A stretch of DNA of 64,000 nucleotides from VAZQ01 sp963725065 (GCA_963725065.1 CAVRXD010000016.1:1-64000); one strand, 5' to 3'. Positions 9,566 through 19,334 are shown, counted from the stretch's first letter. Translations and numbers: made by a program. The notes: generated by a model not told the origin, from the sequence alone.

Positions 9566-11841
9566 TCATGAGACTTTGGCTTGGCCGTGGGCGCCTGTCG
9601 AGGGCACAAGCGCGAGATTGGGAGACGCCGGCGAACCCGCGTCGACGCCGAACAGCCGCGCGACCTCGTTCATTCGCTTCCTGTCCTCGACGGAGAATTC
9701 CCCGCGCGCGCCGAGCGCCTGCCCAACCAGCTCGAACGCAGCGAGCCGGGTTTGTCTGTCGGACGGCAGCATCGCCGGAATTGCGGCAAGGGCCTCATTC
9801 TGGTCGACCAGCAGCATGTTGAATTGCGCGCGCACCAGCGACTTGAACACCGACAACGGCATGTCGCCGTGCGCCCGGCGAATCCGACGCACCGCCTCGA
9901 AACCGCGCTCGTCGACGGAGGCCCGCGCCATGCCGACATAGAGGAGCGCGCGGATCACGGCTTCCTGCAGTCCCCCGGCGGGAATGCGCGACTTGAGCTC
10001 GGCGATCCGGGCCTCCAACAGCTCGCGATGCAGCGGGCTCCTGGGTGCACTCCGCAGCGAATGCCGCCCGGCGGGATCGATGCCGAAGGCGGCCTGCAAC
10101 GCAGGCATGCCGTACACTGCCAGGAAGGTCCGCTCGGCCCACGCCTCGCTCGCGTCACGCCACGCGTCGAGCACCGTGACGATCTGGCGGGAGACGTTCT
10201 CCTGGAGTGCAGATAGCGGATTGCCGGCGTTGACGGGCTTGCGAGCCTTTGCGAACCTGCGGGGCCAAGGCGGCGACCGAAGCCATCGCCGGGTTGGCAT
10301 CGGAGCAAAGCTCGTATTGCAGCCGCAGCGGATGCAGCCGGTGCATCCATTCCGCCATCGGGGAGCTGACCAGGGCGCGGACCATGGGCTGCGCGAACGT
10401 CCGGTAGAGCGCGAGGTTGGTTTCGGAGACGCGGGCGGCGGTCGCGAAGCGGCGCTCGTCGGCGGCGTCATTGCCGCCGAGCGCCCGGATGTCGTCCAAG
10501 GTTCGCGCTTCGCAGCGCATGACCCAATTGCCGGCGGCGAGGTCCGGGTTCGCGGTGTCTCCGGCCTTGGCGTCAAACACCGCCTCGTAGAGACCGGGCG
10601 GCAGCGTATCGATCAGGTCGATATTGCTGGAGAACTCGCCGTGCTCCTTCTTTGCGACGCCGCCGGAAACGAAGATGCCGAGGTGACCGACGCTTTCATG
10701 AATGGTGTAGACGATGGTCTGACCGTAGGAGCGGATCTCATCGACGCTCTCGTACAGGTCCAGTATCCATCCGAGCGCCTGCTGGGGCGGCGTGACGTTG
10801 TCGCCTTTCGAGCAGAACGCCACGATGGGAGTGCGAATATTGCGCAGATCGACCGCGGTGCCGTCCGAGGTTTGAATACGCCCGGCGGCGAGGTTGTTGC
10901 CGATGAACAGCTCGTCGACGATGAACTGGATCTCCTCCGCGTTCAGGTTGACGTGTCCGCCCCACCAGCGCTCGAAGCCCAGATAGCGCGAGGCCTCGGT
11001 GTCGATCTTGGAATAGAGATTGTACTGCTTGGTCCACAGGGTGTTGGCGGGATTCTGATTCTCGAAATTCTGCACCAGCCAAGCGCCATCGAATTTTCCG
11101 TGGCCGAGATCGCTGGCGAAGGCGGTCAACCAGCTGCCACCGAGCAGACCGCCGCTGTAGCGCATAGGGTTCTTGCCGCGCACCCCGGCCCAGTAAGACA
11201 GCGGCGACCCGGCGATGATGATGGGGCCGAACAGCTCGGGGCGGATGGCGGCGAGCATCATGATCGCCCATCCCGCCTGGCAATTACCGACGACACAGGG
11301 CTTGCCGTCGGCCTCGGGATGCAAGGCGATGACCTTTTCAAGGAAGACCGCCTCCGCGCGCGCGACGTCGCCGATGGTCTGGCCCGGCATGGGGTCCGGC
11401 AGGAAACCGACGAAGTAGCAGGGATGCCCCGCCTTGAACGCCACGCCGATCTCGCTGTCGGCCTTGAAGCCGCCGATGCCCGGGCCATGCCCGGCGCGCG
11501 GGTCGACGATGACGAACGGCCGCCGCGTCGGATCGAGCTCGACGGTCGACGGCGGCACCACTTTCACGAGGCAGTAGTTGACCGGACGATCAAGCGTCCT
11601 GCCGTCGATGAGAAGCTCGACCTCATAGTCGAGCACGTGCGGAGCGGTCTCGGCCAGGTGCTCGCGGTACTGGTTGCCGCGCCGGCGCATCACGTCCCAG
11701 AACAGCACGCTGCGCTGCGCGGCATCCACCATGTACTCCATGGCGGGCGCAAACACTCCGAACGGCGCAAACGCGCTCGGTCGATGCTGGGCTTGTCTGG
11801 CTGGCCGACACTGTCGTTACTCCCTGCTCGTGCTCGTTCAT
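9566..11841 (-). CDS. DUF3141 PHA-synthase-like alpha/beta hydrolase, frameshifted
   Basis: A large alpha/beta-fold protein of about 757 residues after correction, annotated in relatives as a DUF3141 or 3-hydroxyalkanoate synthetase-like protein. The G-x-C-x-G nucleophile elbow (VGNCQAGWA) resembles the catalytic cysteine of PhaC. Downstream come DNVTPPQQALGWILD and HESVGHLGIFVSG, which could hold the acid and histidine. Two frame changes are needed. One is near 11770-11785, between MNEHEQGVTTVSAS and PFGVFAPAMEY. The other is at 10248-10250, where AAA in the coding strand should be AA, restoring VRKARKPVNAGNP. Between Pta/AckA and a phasin, it probably uses acyl-CoA or acyl esters; its activity is not established. 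Confidence 0.75.
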
Positions 11842-11871
11842 CTCAGCCTGTCATGCCTTCCGCCGCATGCG

Positions 11872-12075
11872 TCACCCGCCTTTGCGCCAATTCTGCTGCC
11901 GCATCATCTCGAACTGAATGTTCGGGTCGGGGTCGGTGTAGCGTTTGTGGCCGCCATAAGCACCGTACGATGACGGCTGCAGAGAACGTTGCTTTTGCAC
12001 CTTGCTTGCCGACTGCGCGAAAGCCGGCGAGGCGACAACGACCATCACTGCCACAATGGCGCAGACCCTTTGCAT
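11872..12075 (-). CDS. Small secreted protein with YTDPDPNIQFEMMRQQ tail
   Basis: A 67-residue protein starting MQRVCAIVAVMVVVASPAFAQ, a signal peptide cleaved after AFAQ. The basic mature part ends in YTDPDPNIQFEMMRQQNW. The ATG at 12075 has GGAGG at good spacing; a longer frame would run into the neighbouring transposase remnant. Function unknown. It directly precedes the DUF3141 gene on the same strand. Confidence 0.6.
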   Translation of the reverse strand: MQRVCAIVAVMVVVASPAFAQSASKVQKQRSLQPSSYGAYGGHKRYTDPDPNIQFEMMRQQNWRKGG

Positions 12076-12093
12076 ACCTACCTCCTCGCCAAC

Positions 12094-12418
12094 CCCCCGC
12101 TCATTTCCCGTCTCGAGGATCGACTTCTCGAGAAATCTCCGCAGCGCCATGCGGCCGACCCGGATACCGTGGACGCGAAGCTCCTCTTGCAGTTGACCCA
12201 GGGTGAGGTCGGGGGTTGCGGCGACACGCCGCAGAAGCCATCGCGCGCGCCCTTCAGCCTTGAACGGCCGTCCCCGCCCGTTGGCCGCGATGTGTCGGCT
12301 GCGACCATTTCCACGCTACACTGGTGCTCACGCCATGGCGGGCGGCTGCCTGCCGGTAGGATGCGCCGTCCATCACGGCGGCGATGACGCCGGATCGCAG
12401 CGCCCGCGGATGCGGCCG
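12094..12418 (-). mobile_element. Degenerate IS630-family transposase N-terminal remnant
   Basis: Three frames of the minus strand must be joined. They read RALRSGVIAAVMDGASYRQ then AAARHGVSTSVAWKW, then GGDGRSRLKGARDG, then RWLLRRVAATPDLTLGQLQ followed by EELRVHGIRVGRMALRRF. This is the helix-turn-helix half of an IS630-type transposase. At least two frameshifts and the absence of any DDE catalytic part show it is dead. No terminal repeats were recognised. Confidence 0.65.
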
Positions 12419-12514
12419 GCCAGTCGTTGCCCGGCCAGGCGTGAGGTCGTCAGTAGAAGCTGTTACCGCCTTACCGCTCGGGGTGGGCTCCTCCAACATG
12501 ACGTCACCATCGGC

Positions 12515-12967
12515 TCAGCCCCACTTCAAGGTCATGCCCACGTCGCCCGGCATGCCGCCGGGAAAGTCGAGAATCTCGACCCGCAGCTTGTAGCCGCGCT
12601 CACGGAAATACTTCGCCCACAGTTGATAGATTTCCTTCGGAAAGCCGGTCAGCGTGGTCTCCCAGCCCGGCTCCTGCTGGTTGATGGCGCGCCCGCGATC
12701 CGTGCACAGATTGTTGGGAAAACGGCAGACCTGCACCTCGGTCAAGCCGTTGCTGACCGCCCGCTCGATGATCTTGATTGCGCGACGAATCCCCTCCTCG
12801 TCGGAGATGCCGGACGGTTTCTTGAAGTGATCGAGCAATGCCTGCTTTTCCGCTTCCGCTTCCGCGAGCTTACGCGCCTGCTTGGCTGCTTCCTCGGCCT
12901 CGGCAAGGGCGACCTTCTTCATGATGTCGCTGGCTTTCGGCAGCAATTCGTCCGGTCTGGTCGTCAT
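12515..12967 (-). CDS. Conserved protein of unknown function with charged N-terminal helix
   Basis: A 150-residue cytoplasmic protein with no signal peptide. Residues 10-55 are alanine/glutamate/lysine-rich and likely form a long helix or coiled coil (KKVALAEAEEAAKQARKL). The C-terminal half is globular, with CRFPNNLCTDRGRAINQ and YQLWAKYFRERGYKLRVE. The ATG at 12967 has an AGGAGG-type Shine-Dalgarno. It is divergent from the phasin-like gene and shares its upstream region, so a link to PHA granules or low-oxygen physiology is plausible. I do not recognise the family. Confidence 0.65.
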   Translation of the reverse strand: MTTRPDELLPKASDIMKKVALAEAEEAAKQARKLAEAEAEKQALLDHFKKPSGISDEEGIRRAIKIIERAVSNGLTEVQVCRFPNNLCTDRGRAINQQEPGWETTLTGFPKEIYQLWAKYFRERGYKLRVEILDFPGGMPGDVGMTLKWG

Positions 12968-13018
12968 ACCTCGCTCCCCTCCTGAACCGACGAATAGGAT
13001 CGTTCGCAACAAAGCGGA

Positions 13019-13032
13019 TGAATTGACATCAA
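13019..13032 (+). promoter_or_regulatory. Possible FNR/FixK-type site in divergent promoter region
   Basis: TGAATTGACATCAA matches the TTGAT-N4-ATCAA consensus at 8 of 10 positions, with a perfect right half. It lies between the divergent gene at 12967 and the phasin-like gene at 13081. A low-oxygen regulator would suit the fermentation genes on either side, but this is one imperfect site found by eye. Confidence 0.3.
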
Positions 13033-13080
13033 TGATCCTCGAGAGATTTGCTACAATACAATAATTGGGAGGTCATTGCC

Positions 13081-13422
13081 ATGCTCAACGAGTCGATGGA
13101 TAGAGCGAAGCCGTTCGAGCGCGGACAGGAGCAGGCCGAAGCAATGCTTGCCATGCAAAAGGAGCTGCTCGAGACCTGCGACCAAGCGAGCCGCGCCTGG
13201 CTTGATCGCGTGAAGTCGGAAGTGGAACTGTGGACCGAGCTGGCCACCAAGCTGTCGTCAACCCGCTCCCTTCCGGACGCGCTTGGTACCTATCAGCAAT
13301 GTGTGACGCAGCGAATGCAAATGGCCGCGGAAGACGGACGCCGCATGTCGGATGAATATCAAAGGTTCCTGCAGAAATTCACCCGCCTGCTGCCCAACGG
13401 GTGGCCGACCGGCAGGACCTGA
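13081..13422 (+). CDS. Phasin-like protein
   Basis: A 113-residue, mostly helical protein (MLNESMDRAKPFERGQEQAE...) resembling Phasin_2 proteins that coat polyhydroxyalkanoate granules. It has amphipathic stretches such as LLETCDQASRAWLDRVKSEV and no signal peptide or membrane segment. The ATG at 13081 is preceded by GGGAGG. Its place between a PHA-synthase-like gene and fabI supports a granule role, but phasin-like proteins also occur away from PHA. The family call rests on general character and context. Confidence 0.6.
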   Translation: MLNESMDRAKPFERGQEQAEAMLAMQKELLETCDQASRAWLDRVKSEVELWTELATKLSSTRSLPDALGTYQQCVTQRMQMAAEDGRRMSDEYQRFLQKFTRLLPNGWPTGRT

Positions 13423-13602
13423 GCGCGTTCTCGATCTTGCAGAACACCCGGTGCATTGCATTCGTGCAAAGAGCGCAGACGATACCAGCAAGGTCTGGAG
13501 TGGCCGCATGTATGCGGAAGTTCAGCACAAATTGTGCCAGATCGGATCAGGAAGACGAGGCCTGCCGCAAACCAGCATAGGTAATCAAGGAAGGGATCTC
13601 CG

Positions 13603-14385
13603 ATGATTCCGGCCGTAAAGGCGAAGCTGCTCGAAGGCAAGAGAGGCCTGATCGTCGGCATAGCCAACGATCAGTCGATCGCCTGGGGCTGTGCCAAGGC
13701 ATTTCGCGCTTTTGGCGCCGAGCTCGCCGTCACGTATCTCAACGACAAAGCCAAGAAATACGTCGATCCGCTCGCCCGCGAGCTCGAAGCCTCCATCCTT
13801 ATGCCACTCGACGTGCGCACGCCCGGTCAGATGGAGGCGGTGTTCGAGCGCATCGCCAAGGACTGGGGCAGCCTCGATTTCGTGGTTCACTCAATCGCGT
13901 TTTCGCCCAAGGAGGCGCTGCAGGGGCGCGTCGTCGATGTCCCGCGCGACGGTTTTCTCACCACCATGGACGTGTCGTGCTGGACGTTCATCCGTATGGC
14001 GCATCTGGCCGAGCCCTTGATGAGCAAAGGCGGGACCCTGTTCACCATGACATATTACGGCAGCCAGATGGTGGTTAAGAACTACAACGTCATGGGCGTC
14101 GCCAAGGCGGCGCTCGAAAGCGCGGTTCGCTACCTCGCGGCCGAGCTCGGCCCCAAAGGCATCCGCGTGCATGCCATTTCGCCCGGGCCGCTCGCGACGC
14201 GTGCGGCCTCCGGCATTCCCGAATTCGATGAACTGCTCGACAAGGCGAAAGCAAAGGCGCCCGCACGCAGCCTGGTCAGCATCGAGGACGTGGGAGCGGC
14301 CACGGCATTCCTCGCGCACGACGCGGCCCGCCTTATCACCGGTGAAACGCTGTACATCGACGGTGGCTATCACATCATCGACTAG
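13603..14385 (+). CDS. fabI: Enoyl-[acyl-carrier-protein] reductase (NADH)
   Basis: A 260-residue short-chain-dehydrogenase-fold enzyme reducing enoyl-ACP in fatty acid elongation. It has the FabI nucleotide-binding start GLIVGIANDQSIAWG (residues 15-29). The catalytic set Y151, Y161 and K168 lies in TYYGSQ and NYNVMGVAK, with the 10- and 7-residue spacing of E. coli Y146/Y156/K163. The C-terminus GETLYIDGGYHI is typical. The ATG at 13603 follows AAGGAAGGG. Relatives often carry more than one fabI; this copy, beside phasin and Pta/AckA, may be the accessory low-oxygen one (inference). Confidence 0.9.
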   Translation: MIPAVKAKLLEGKRGLIVGIANDQSIAWGCAKAFRAFGAELAVTYLNDKAKKYVDPLARELEASILMPLDVRTPGQMEAVFERIAKDWGSLDFVVHSIAFSPKEALQGRVVDVPRDGFLTTMDVSCWTFIRMAHLAEPLMSKGGTLFTMTYYGSQMVVKNYNVMGVAKAALESAVRYLAAELGPKGIRVHAISPGPLATRAASGIPEFDELLDKAKAKAPARSLVSIEDVGAATAFLAHDAARLITGETLYIDGGYHIID

Positions 14386-14515
14386 GCACCGCCTGGAAGG
14401 CCGCACCCCGAGCGACCGCGTCTCTCCCAGGTTGCAAATTGCCCGCGCGCCGGGACACCAGCAGTTCAAATTGTAACGCGACGGCACGTCTTGCTGCGCT
14501 TCGGGAGCCCCGGAT

Positions 14516-14944
14516 ATGTTGCGTCAACTCCTCGTGGGTACCGTCGTCAGCGCCTGCAATATCGGGATCCATGCCCTGGTGATGACGGCGGTGGTCCTCG
14601 TGGCTCGTCGTGCCACCGCAATGGAGAGATCGGGGCAAGCGCGATTGCTTGCCGTCATGATCGCGACCGTTTCGGTTCTGATGCTCGCGCACATTGCGGA
14701 GGTCGGCGTCTGGGCGCTGGCGTACGCGCTGGTCGATGCGGCGCCGAGCGGCGCCGATGTGCTGGATTTCGCGTTCGTGAACTACACGACGCTCGGCTAC
14801 GGCAACGTGGTGCCGGTGGAGCGCTGGCGGCTCCTCGGGCCGATGACGGCGATGAACGGCGTGCTGATGTTCGGCTGGTCGACCGCCGTCATTTTCGAGG
14901 TGCTGCGACGGGCGATGCACTCGGCGCCGAACGCCAAGGCGTGA
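14516..14944 (+). CDS. Two-TM potassium-channel-like membrane protein
   Basis: A 142-residue protein with hydrophobic helices and a pore-loop motif TTLGYGNVVP before the last helix, as in the two-TM ion channel family (the K+ filter is TxGYG; here TLGYG). There is no RCK or cyclic-nucleotide domain, so gating is unclear. The ATG at 14516 is preceded by a GGGAG element. It lies about 130 bases after fabI on the same strand and could share its transcript. Confidence 0.75.
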   Translation: MLRQLLVGTVVSACNIGIHALVMTAVVLVARRATAMERSGQARLLAVMIATVSVLMLAHIAEVGVWALAYALVDAAPSGADVLDFAFVNYTTLGYGNVVPVERWRLLGPMTAMNGVLMFGWSTAVIFEVLRRAMHSAPNAKA

Positions 14945-15028
14945 GCGATAGACGCCCTGGCTGCCGCAGCTTATTGACGCGGACCAAACCCACGCGCCAT
15001 GGCCGATCGTCGACGGTGTGCAACGCCA

Positions 15029-18000
15029 TCATTCCGTCGTCACGCGCCCCGGCGCAGCGTCACGAGCGGTGTCGGGCGCCGCGCCGCCCGGCCGTTCCTT
15101 GGTACGTTCCTTGGGGCGGGCCGATGGTCTGAGTCTCTCCCGGAGGCTCTGAAAGGTCACATAGAGCGGCGGGATGATGAAGATACCGATGAACGATGCC
15201 ACGACCATGCCGCCGAAGACCGGCGTGCCGACGTTCCGGCGCGCGAGCTGCGAGGCGCCGACCGCCACCACCAACGGCAGAAGTCCCAGGATGAAGGCGA
15301 GCGACGTCATCATCACCGGCCGGAAGCGCAGGCGTGCGCCGTCCGTTGCCGCCTGGAGCAGAGGAACGCCGCGCTCCCTCTCCTGCTTCGCGAACTCGAC
15401 GATGAGGATACCGTTCTTCGCCGCCAACCCGATGAGCACGATCATCCCGATCTGGCCGTAGAGATCGAGCGTCAACCCGCCAAGGAGAATGGCGGCAAAC
15501 GAGCCGAGAATGCCGACCGACACCGACAACAGCACCGGCACGGGAATGGTCCAGCTCTCGTACAGGCCGACGAGAAAGAGGTAGGCAAAGAGCACCGCGA
15601 AGCCGAGGATCAGGGGGGTCTTGCCCTCGGCGCGCTTTTCCTGGAAGGCGGTGTCGGTCCACTCACCGGCAAAGCCCGCAGGCAGCGTGCGTGCGGCGAC
15701 CTCCTCCATGGCTTTGAGGGCCTGTCCGGAAGAGATTCCGGGGGCGGGGCTGCCCTGAACGGTCACGGCGCGGAGGTTGTTGTAGCGGATCAGCGCCGGC
15801 GGGCCGACGACCACGCGGGCCTCCAGCAGGCTCCGCAACGGGATCATCTTGCCTTCGGCGTTGCGCACATTGATGCGATAGATGTCGTCGATCTTGCCGC
15901 GGTCGACACCTTCGGCCTGGATGTTGACCTGCCACCTGCGGCCGAACAGGTTCAGGTCGTTGACGTAGAAGCCGCCGAGCGACGCCTGCAAGGCCTGGAA
16001 GACGTCGTTGAGCTGCACGCCGAGAATCTGCACCTTGTTGCGGTCGATATCGAGGTAGATCGACGGGTTCGTCGCCGAGAACGTGCTGAACACGCGCGTC
16101 AGCTGCGGGTCCTGGTTGGCGGCGACGGTGAGGCCGCGCAGGGCCTGGGCCAGCGCCTTGGGGTCGCCGCCGCTCAGATCCTGCAGCACGTAGGTGAATC
16201 CGCCGCCGGTCCCGAGGCCGAGAATCGGCGGGGGCGACAGCGGGACTACGGTCCCGCCTGCGATCTCCTTGAACTTGACACTCAGACGGTTCATCAGCGC
16301 AGGCACGCCGAGAGAGCGATCCTTGCGCTCCTCGAACGGCTTGAGCGTGACCACCATGAAGGCTGCGTTCGGCTGCGAGTAGTTGTCGATGAAGTTCAAC
16401 CCGATCACCGACGTGTAGTCCGCGACCGCTTCCTCCTCGCGCAGGATGTTCTCGGCCTGGCGGACCGCCTCCGACGTTCGCGCGACGGCGCTACCGCCGG
16501 GCATCTGCACGACAACGAACAATGCACCCTGGTCGTCCTCGGGCAGGAAGCCCGTAGGCGTGAGCTTCGCCAGTGCGTAGACGCCGGCACCTGCCACCGC
16601 GACCGCCACCAGCCCGACGAAGGAGAACGGCAGGATTCGCGCGACCACGGCGCCGTAGCCATCGCGCACACGGTCGATCGACCGCATCACCAGGCCGATG
16701 ACGCCGCGGCGCGGACCATGATGCGGTCGCAGCAGGACCGCGCACAGCGCCGGCGAGAGCGTGAGCGCGTTGATCGCCGAGAGGAACATGGCGACGGCCA
16801 CGGTCACGGCGAATTGCCGGAACAACTCGCCAGAAATGCCGGGAATGAATGCCACCGGAACGAACACCGACAGCAGCACCAGGGTGATGCCGATGATCGG
16901 AGCCGTGATCTCGCTCATGGCTTGCTTGGTCGCATCGGCCGGAGAGAGCTCGGGGTGCTCCTCCATCACCCGTTCGACGTTCTCGACCACGACGATGGCG
17001 TCGTCGACGACGATGCCGATGGCGAGCACGAGCGCGAGCAGCGAGACCGAATTGGCGGAATAGCCGATCATCTTGAGCGCGATGAACGTTCCGATCAGGC
17101 TGACCGGAACCGCCAGCGTTGGGATCAAGGTCGCGCGCAAACTCCCGAGGAACAGGAACACCACGATGACCACGAGAACGAAGGCTTCGACCAGCGTTTT
17201 TTTCACCTCCTCGATGGTCTCCGTGACGAAGCTGGTCGGGTCGTAGGTGACCTTCCAGGCCAAGTCATCGGGGAACCGGCTTTGCAGCTCGCCGATCCTG
17301 TCGCGCACGGCTTTCAATGTGGCGATCGCATTGGCCCCCGGCGTCTGGTAGATCGCCACCGCCGACGCCGGCCCCCCGTTCAAGCGCGTTTCGCGATCGA
17401 GATTGGCGGCGCCCAATTCCACCCGCGCGACGTCGCTGAGCCGCAGCACCGATCCATCGGGGTTCGTGCGGACGACGATGCTCTCGAACTCGCCGACCGA
17501 GCTCAGCCGGCCCTGGGTCTGGATGTTGAGCTGCAGTTGCTGCTCGTCAGCAATCGGCCGGGCGCCGACGCGTCCGACGGCGGCCTGAATGTTCTGGGAT
17601 TTGATCGCATTGATGATGTCGCCGGTGGTCAGCCCGAGCCCGGTCAGCCGGTCGGTCCGCAGCCAGACGCGCATGGAGTAATCCTGCGGACCCCAGAGCG
17701 TTGCATCTCCGACGCCGGGCGTGCTCTTGATCCGATCGAGCAGATTGATCGTGACGTAGTTCGAGATGAACAGCGGATCGTGCGTATGCTTGGGCGAATA
17801 GACGGCAATGACGCCGAGCAAGGCCGACGATTTCTTCTTGACGGTCACGCCCTGGCGTCGAACGTCCTCCGGCAGGCCGGCAAGGGCAATCTGCACACGA
17901 TTGTTCACGTTGACGGTATTGATGTCCGGATCGGTGCCGAGCTCGAACGAAGCGGTCAGCGTGTAGCTGCCGTCGTCGCCGCTCACGCTCTTCATGTAGA

Positions 18001-18229
18001 TCAGCTTGTCGACGCCGACGACCTGGGCTTCGATCGGCTGCGCAATGGTCGTGTCGACCACCGAGGCCGAGGCGCCGGGGAATGTGGTCGTGACGGAGAC
18101 CTGGGGCGGAACGATATCGGGATACTGCGCGATCGGTATGGAGTAGAGCGCCAATGCACCTGCGATCGTGGTGACGATCGCGATGACGATGGCGAGGCGC
18201 GGTCGATCGACGAAGATCGACGAGAGCAT
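15029..18229 (-). CDS. RND multidrug efflux transporter, HAE1 family
   Basis: A 1066-residue inner-membrane proton antiporter of the AcrB/MexB type. The proton-relay aspartates of TM4 are present (GIVVDDAIVVVENVER), and the length and two-repeat layout are normal (periplasmic loops after TM1 and TM7). The ATG at 18229 gives MLSSIFVDRPRLAIVIAIV, the standard N-terminus. It follows its adaptor gene by 10 bases. No outer-membrane TolC-type gene or local TetR regulator is in the window, so it must recruit a channel encoded elsewhere. The substrate range is unknown. Confidence 0.92.
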   Translation of the reverse strand: MLSSIFVDRPRLAIVIAIVTTIAGALALYSIPIAQYPDIVPPQVSVTTTFPGASASVVDTTIAQPIEAQVVGVDKLIYMKSVSGDDGSYTLTASFELGTDPDINTVNVNNRVQIALAGLPEDVRRQGVTVKKKSSALLGVIAVYSPKHTHDPLFISNYVTINLLDRIKSTPGVGDATLWGPQDYSMRVWLRTDRLTGLGLTTGDIINAIKSQNIQAAVGRVGARPIADEQQLQLNIQTQGRLSSVGEFESIVVRTNPDGSVLRLSDVARVELGAANLDRETRLNGGPASAVAIYQTPGANAIATLKAVRDRIGELQSRFPDDLAWKVTYDPTSFVTETIEEVKKTLVEAFVLVVIVVFLFLGSLRATLIPTLAVPVSLIGTFIALKMIGYSANSVSLLALVLAIGIVVDDAIVVVENVERVMEEHPELSPADATKQAMSEITAPIIGITLVLLSVFVPVAFIPGISGELFRQFAVTVAVAMFLSAINALTLSPALCAVLLRPHHGPRRGVIGLVMRSIDRVRDGYGAVVARILPFSFVGLVAVAVAGAGVYALAKLTPTGFLPEDDQGALFVVVQMPGGSAVARTSEAVRQAENILREEEAVADYTSVIGLNFIDNYSQPNAAFMVVTLKPFEERKDRSLGVPALMNRLSVKFKEIAGGTVVPLSPPPILGLGTGGGFTYVLQDLSGGDPKALAQALRGLTVAANQDPQLTRVFSTFSATNPSIYLDIDRNKVQILGVQLNDVFQALQASLGGFYVNDLNLFGRRWQVNIQAEGVDRGKIDDIYRINVRNAEGKMIPLRSLLEARVVVGPPALIRYNNLRAVTVQGSPAPGISSGQALKAMEEVAARTLPAGFAGEWTDTAFQEKRAEGKTPLILGFAVLFAYLFLVGLYESWTIPVPVLLSVSVGILGSFAAILLGGLTLDLYGQIGMIVLIGLAAKNGILIVEFAKQERERGVPLLQAATDGARLRFRPVMMTSLAFILGLLPLVVAVGASQLARRNVGTPVFGGMVVASFIGIFIIPPLYVTFQSLRERLRPSARPKERTKERPGGAAPDTARDAAPGRVTTE

Positions 18230-18239
18230 GGAATCGACC

Positions 18240-19334
18240 TTATTGCACGCTTGGCGGCAGCGGCCGCGCTTGCACCGCCGCGCCGGGACGGATCCCCTGT
18301 AGACCCTCCACGATGACCGGCTCACCTCCGGACAAACCTGAGGCGATCACCACATTGGTGCCGTTCTCGCCGGCCGTCTTGACGCGCCGGACCGCCGCCT
18401 TGCCGTCCTCCACGACAAAGACATAGACACCTTGCTGGTCGGCGATCAGCGCAGCCTGTGGAATCAGGATCTTTTCATCGGGGGCATCGCTCTCCAGATT
18501 GACCCGCACCAGCTGGCCGTCGATCAACCGACCGTCCGGATTCGGGATGACGGCGCGCACGATGACGGTGTCGGTCGTCCGATCGACCGTCACGTCGACG
18601 AAATTGATCTTGCCCACCTGATCGTAGACCGTTCCGTCGGAAAATCGAATCTGGACCTTGATGTCCTTGACGTCGGTCGGACGTTCACTCTGCGCGGCCC
18701 GCAGGAATTCGCGCTGGCTCACCGGAAAGGTTACATACATCGGATCCTGGCTGACGATGGTGGTGAGGACGCCGCTGTCGGGCCCGACGACATTGCCCTT
18801 GGTCAGCGCCGTGCGCCCGACCTTCCCGGTAATCGGCGCGACGATGTCGGTGTAGCCGAAATTGATCTGGGCAGTCTGCAGGTTGGCCTCATTGGTCATG
18901 ATGGCGCCCTTGGTCTCGCCCTCCGATGCGACGGCTTCGTCCAGGGCTTTGCCTGCGCTGACGTTCTTGGCGTACAGCTCCTCCTGGCGCTGGCGGTTCT
19001 TGATCGCCAACTCGTGTTGCGCCTTGCTCGTTTCCAGCGCGCCTTGGGCCTGCTCGACCGCGGCCTGAAACAGGCCCTTCTCGATGCGGTACAGAGCGGC
19101 GCCCTCCTTGACGAGGTCGCCCTCCTTGAACAGGACGGCGTCTAGGTAGCCCTTGACCCGCGCCCGGACGTCCACACGGTTGATCGCCTCGACGCGTCCG
19201 ACGAAGTCGATTGTCCTGGCAATGGGCCGTTTGTCGGCAATGGCGACGCCGACGGTGGCAGGAGCGGCCGATTCGGAGTGCGCGAGCGGGACAAGCGCGC
19301 ATGTCAGCAAGGCCGCCCACATCGTAGCTCGCAT
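18240..19334 (-). CDS. RND efflux periplasmic adaptor subunit
   Basis: A 364-residue AcrA/MexA-type adaptor linking the RND pump to an outer-membrane channel. It has a signal sequence (MRATMWAALLTCALVPLA), a lipoyl/barrel-sandwich half (VRARVKGYLDAVLFKEGDLV), an alpha-hairpin (QAQGALETSKAQHELAIK), the second lipoyl half (YTDIVAPITGKVGR) and a beta-barrel. There is no lipobox cysteine at the expected place, so it is probably not a lipoprotein. The ATG at 19334 is preceded by AAGGAGAG. It is the first gene of a two-gene operon with the pump. Confidence 0.9.
   Translation of the reverse strand: MRATMWAALLTCALVPLAHSESAAPATVGVAIADKRPIARTIDFVGRVEAINRVDVRARVKGYLDAVLFKEGDLVKEGAALYRIEKGLFQAAVEQAQGALETSKAQHELAIKNRQRQEELYAKNVSAGKALDEAVASEGETKGAIMTNEANLQTAQINFGYTDIVAPITGKVGRTALTKGNVVGPDSGVLTTIVSQDPMYVTFPVSQREFLRAAQSERPTDVKDIKVQIRFSDGTVYDQVGKINFVDVTVDRTTDTVIVRAVIPNPDGRLIDGQLVRVNLESDAPDEKILIPQAALIADQQGVYVFVVEDGKAAVRRVKTAGENGTNVVIASGLSGGEPVIVEGLQGIRPGAAVQARPLPPSVQ

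Noticed and set aside
13023..13057. A possible sigma-70 promoter (TTGACA at 13023 and TACAAT at 13052) before the phasin-like gene
   Set aside because: The spacer is 23 bases, well beyond the usual 16-18, so the match is probably chance.
14999..18316. A very long plus-strand open frame opposite the RND pump gene
   Set aside because: Its product is dominated by Arg, Asp, His and Gln and has no fold signature; it is the antisense shadow of the high-GC pump gene.
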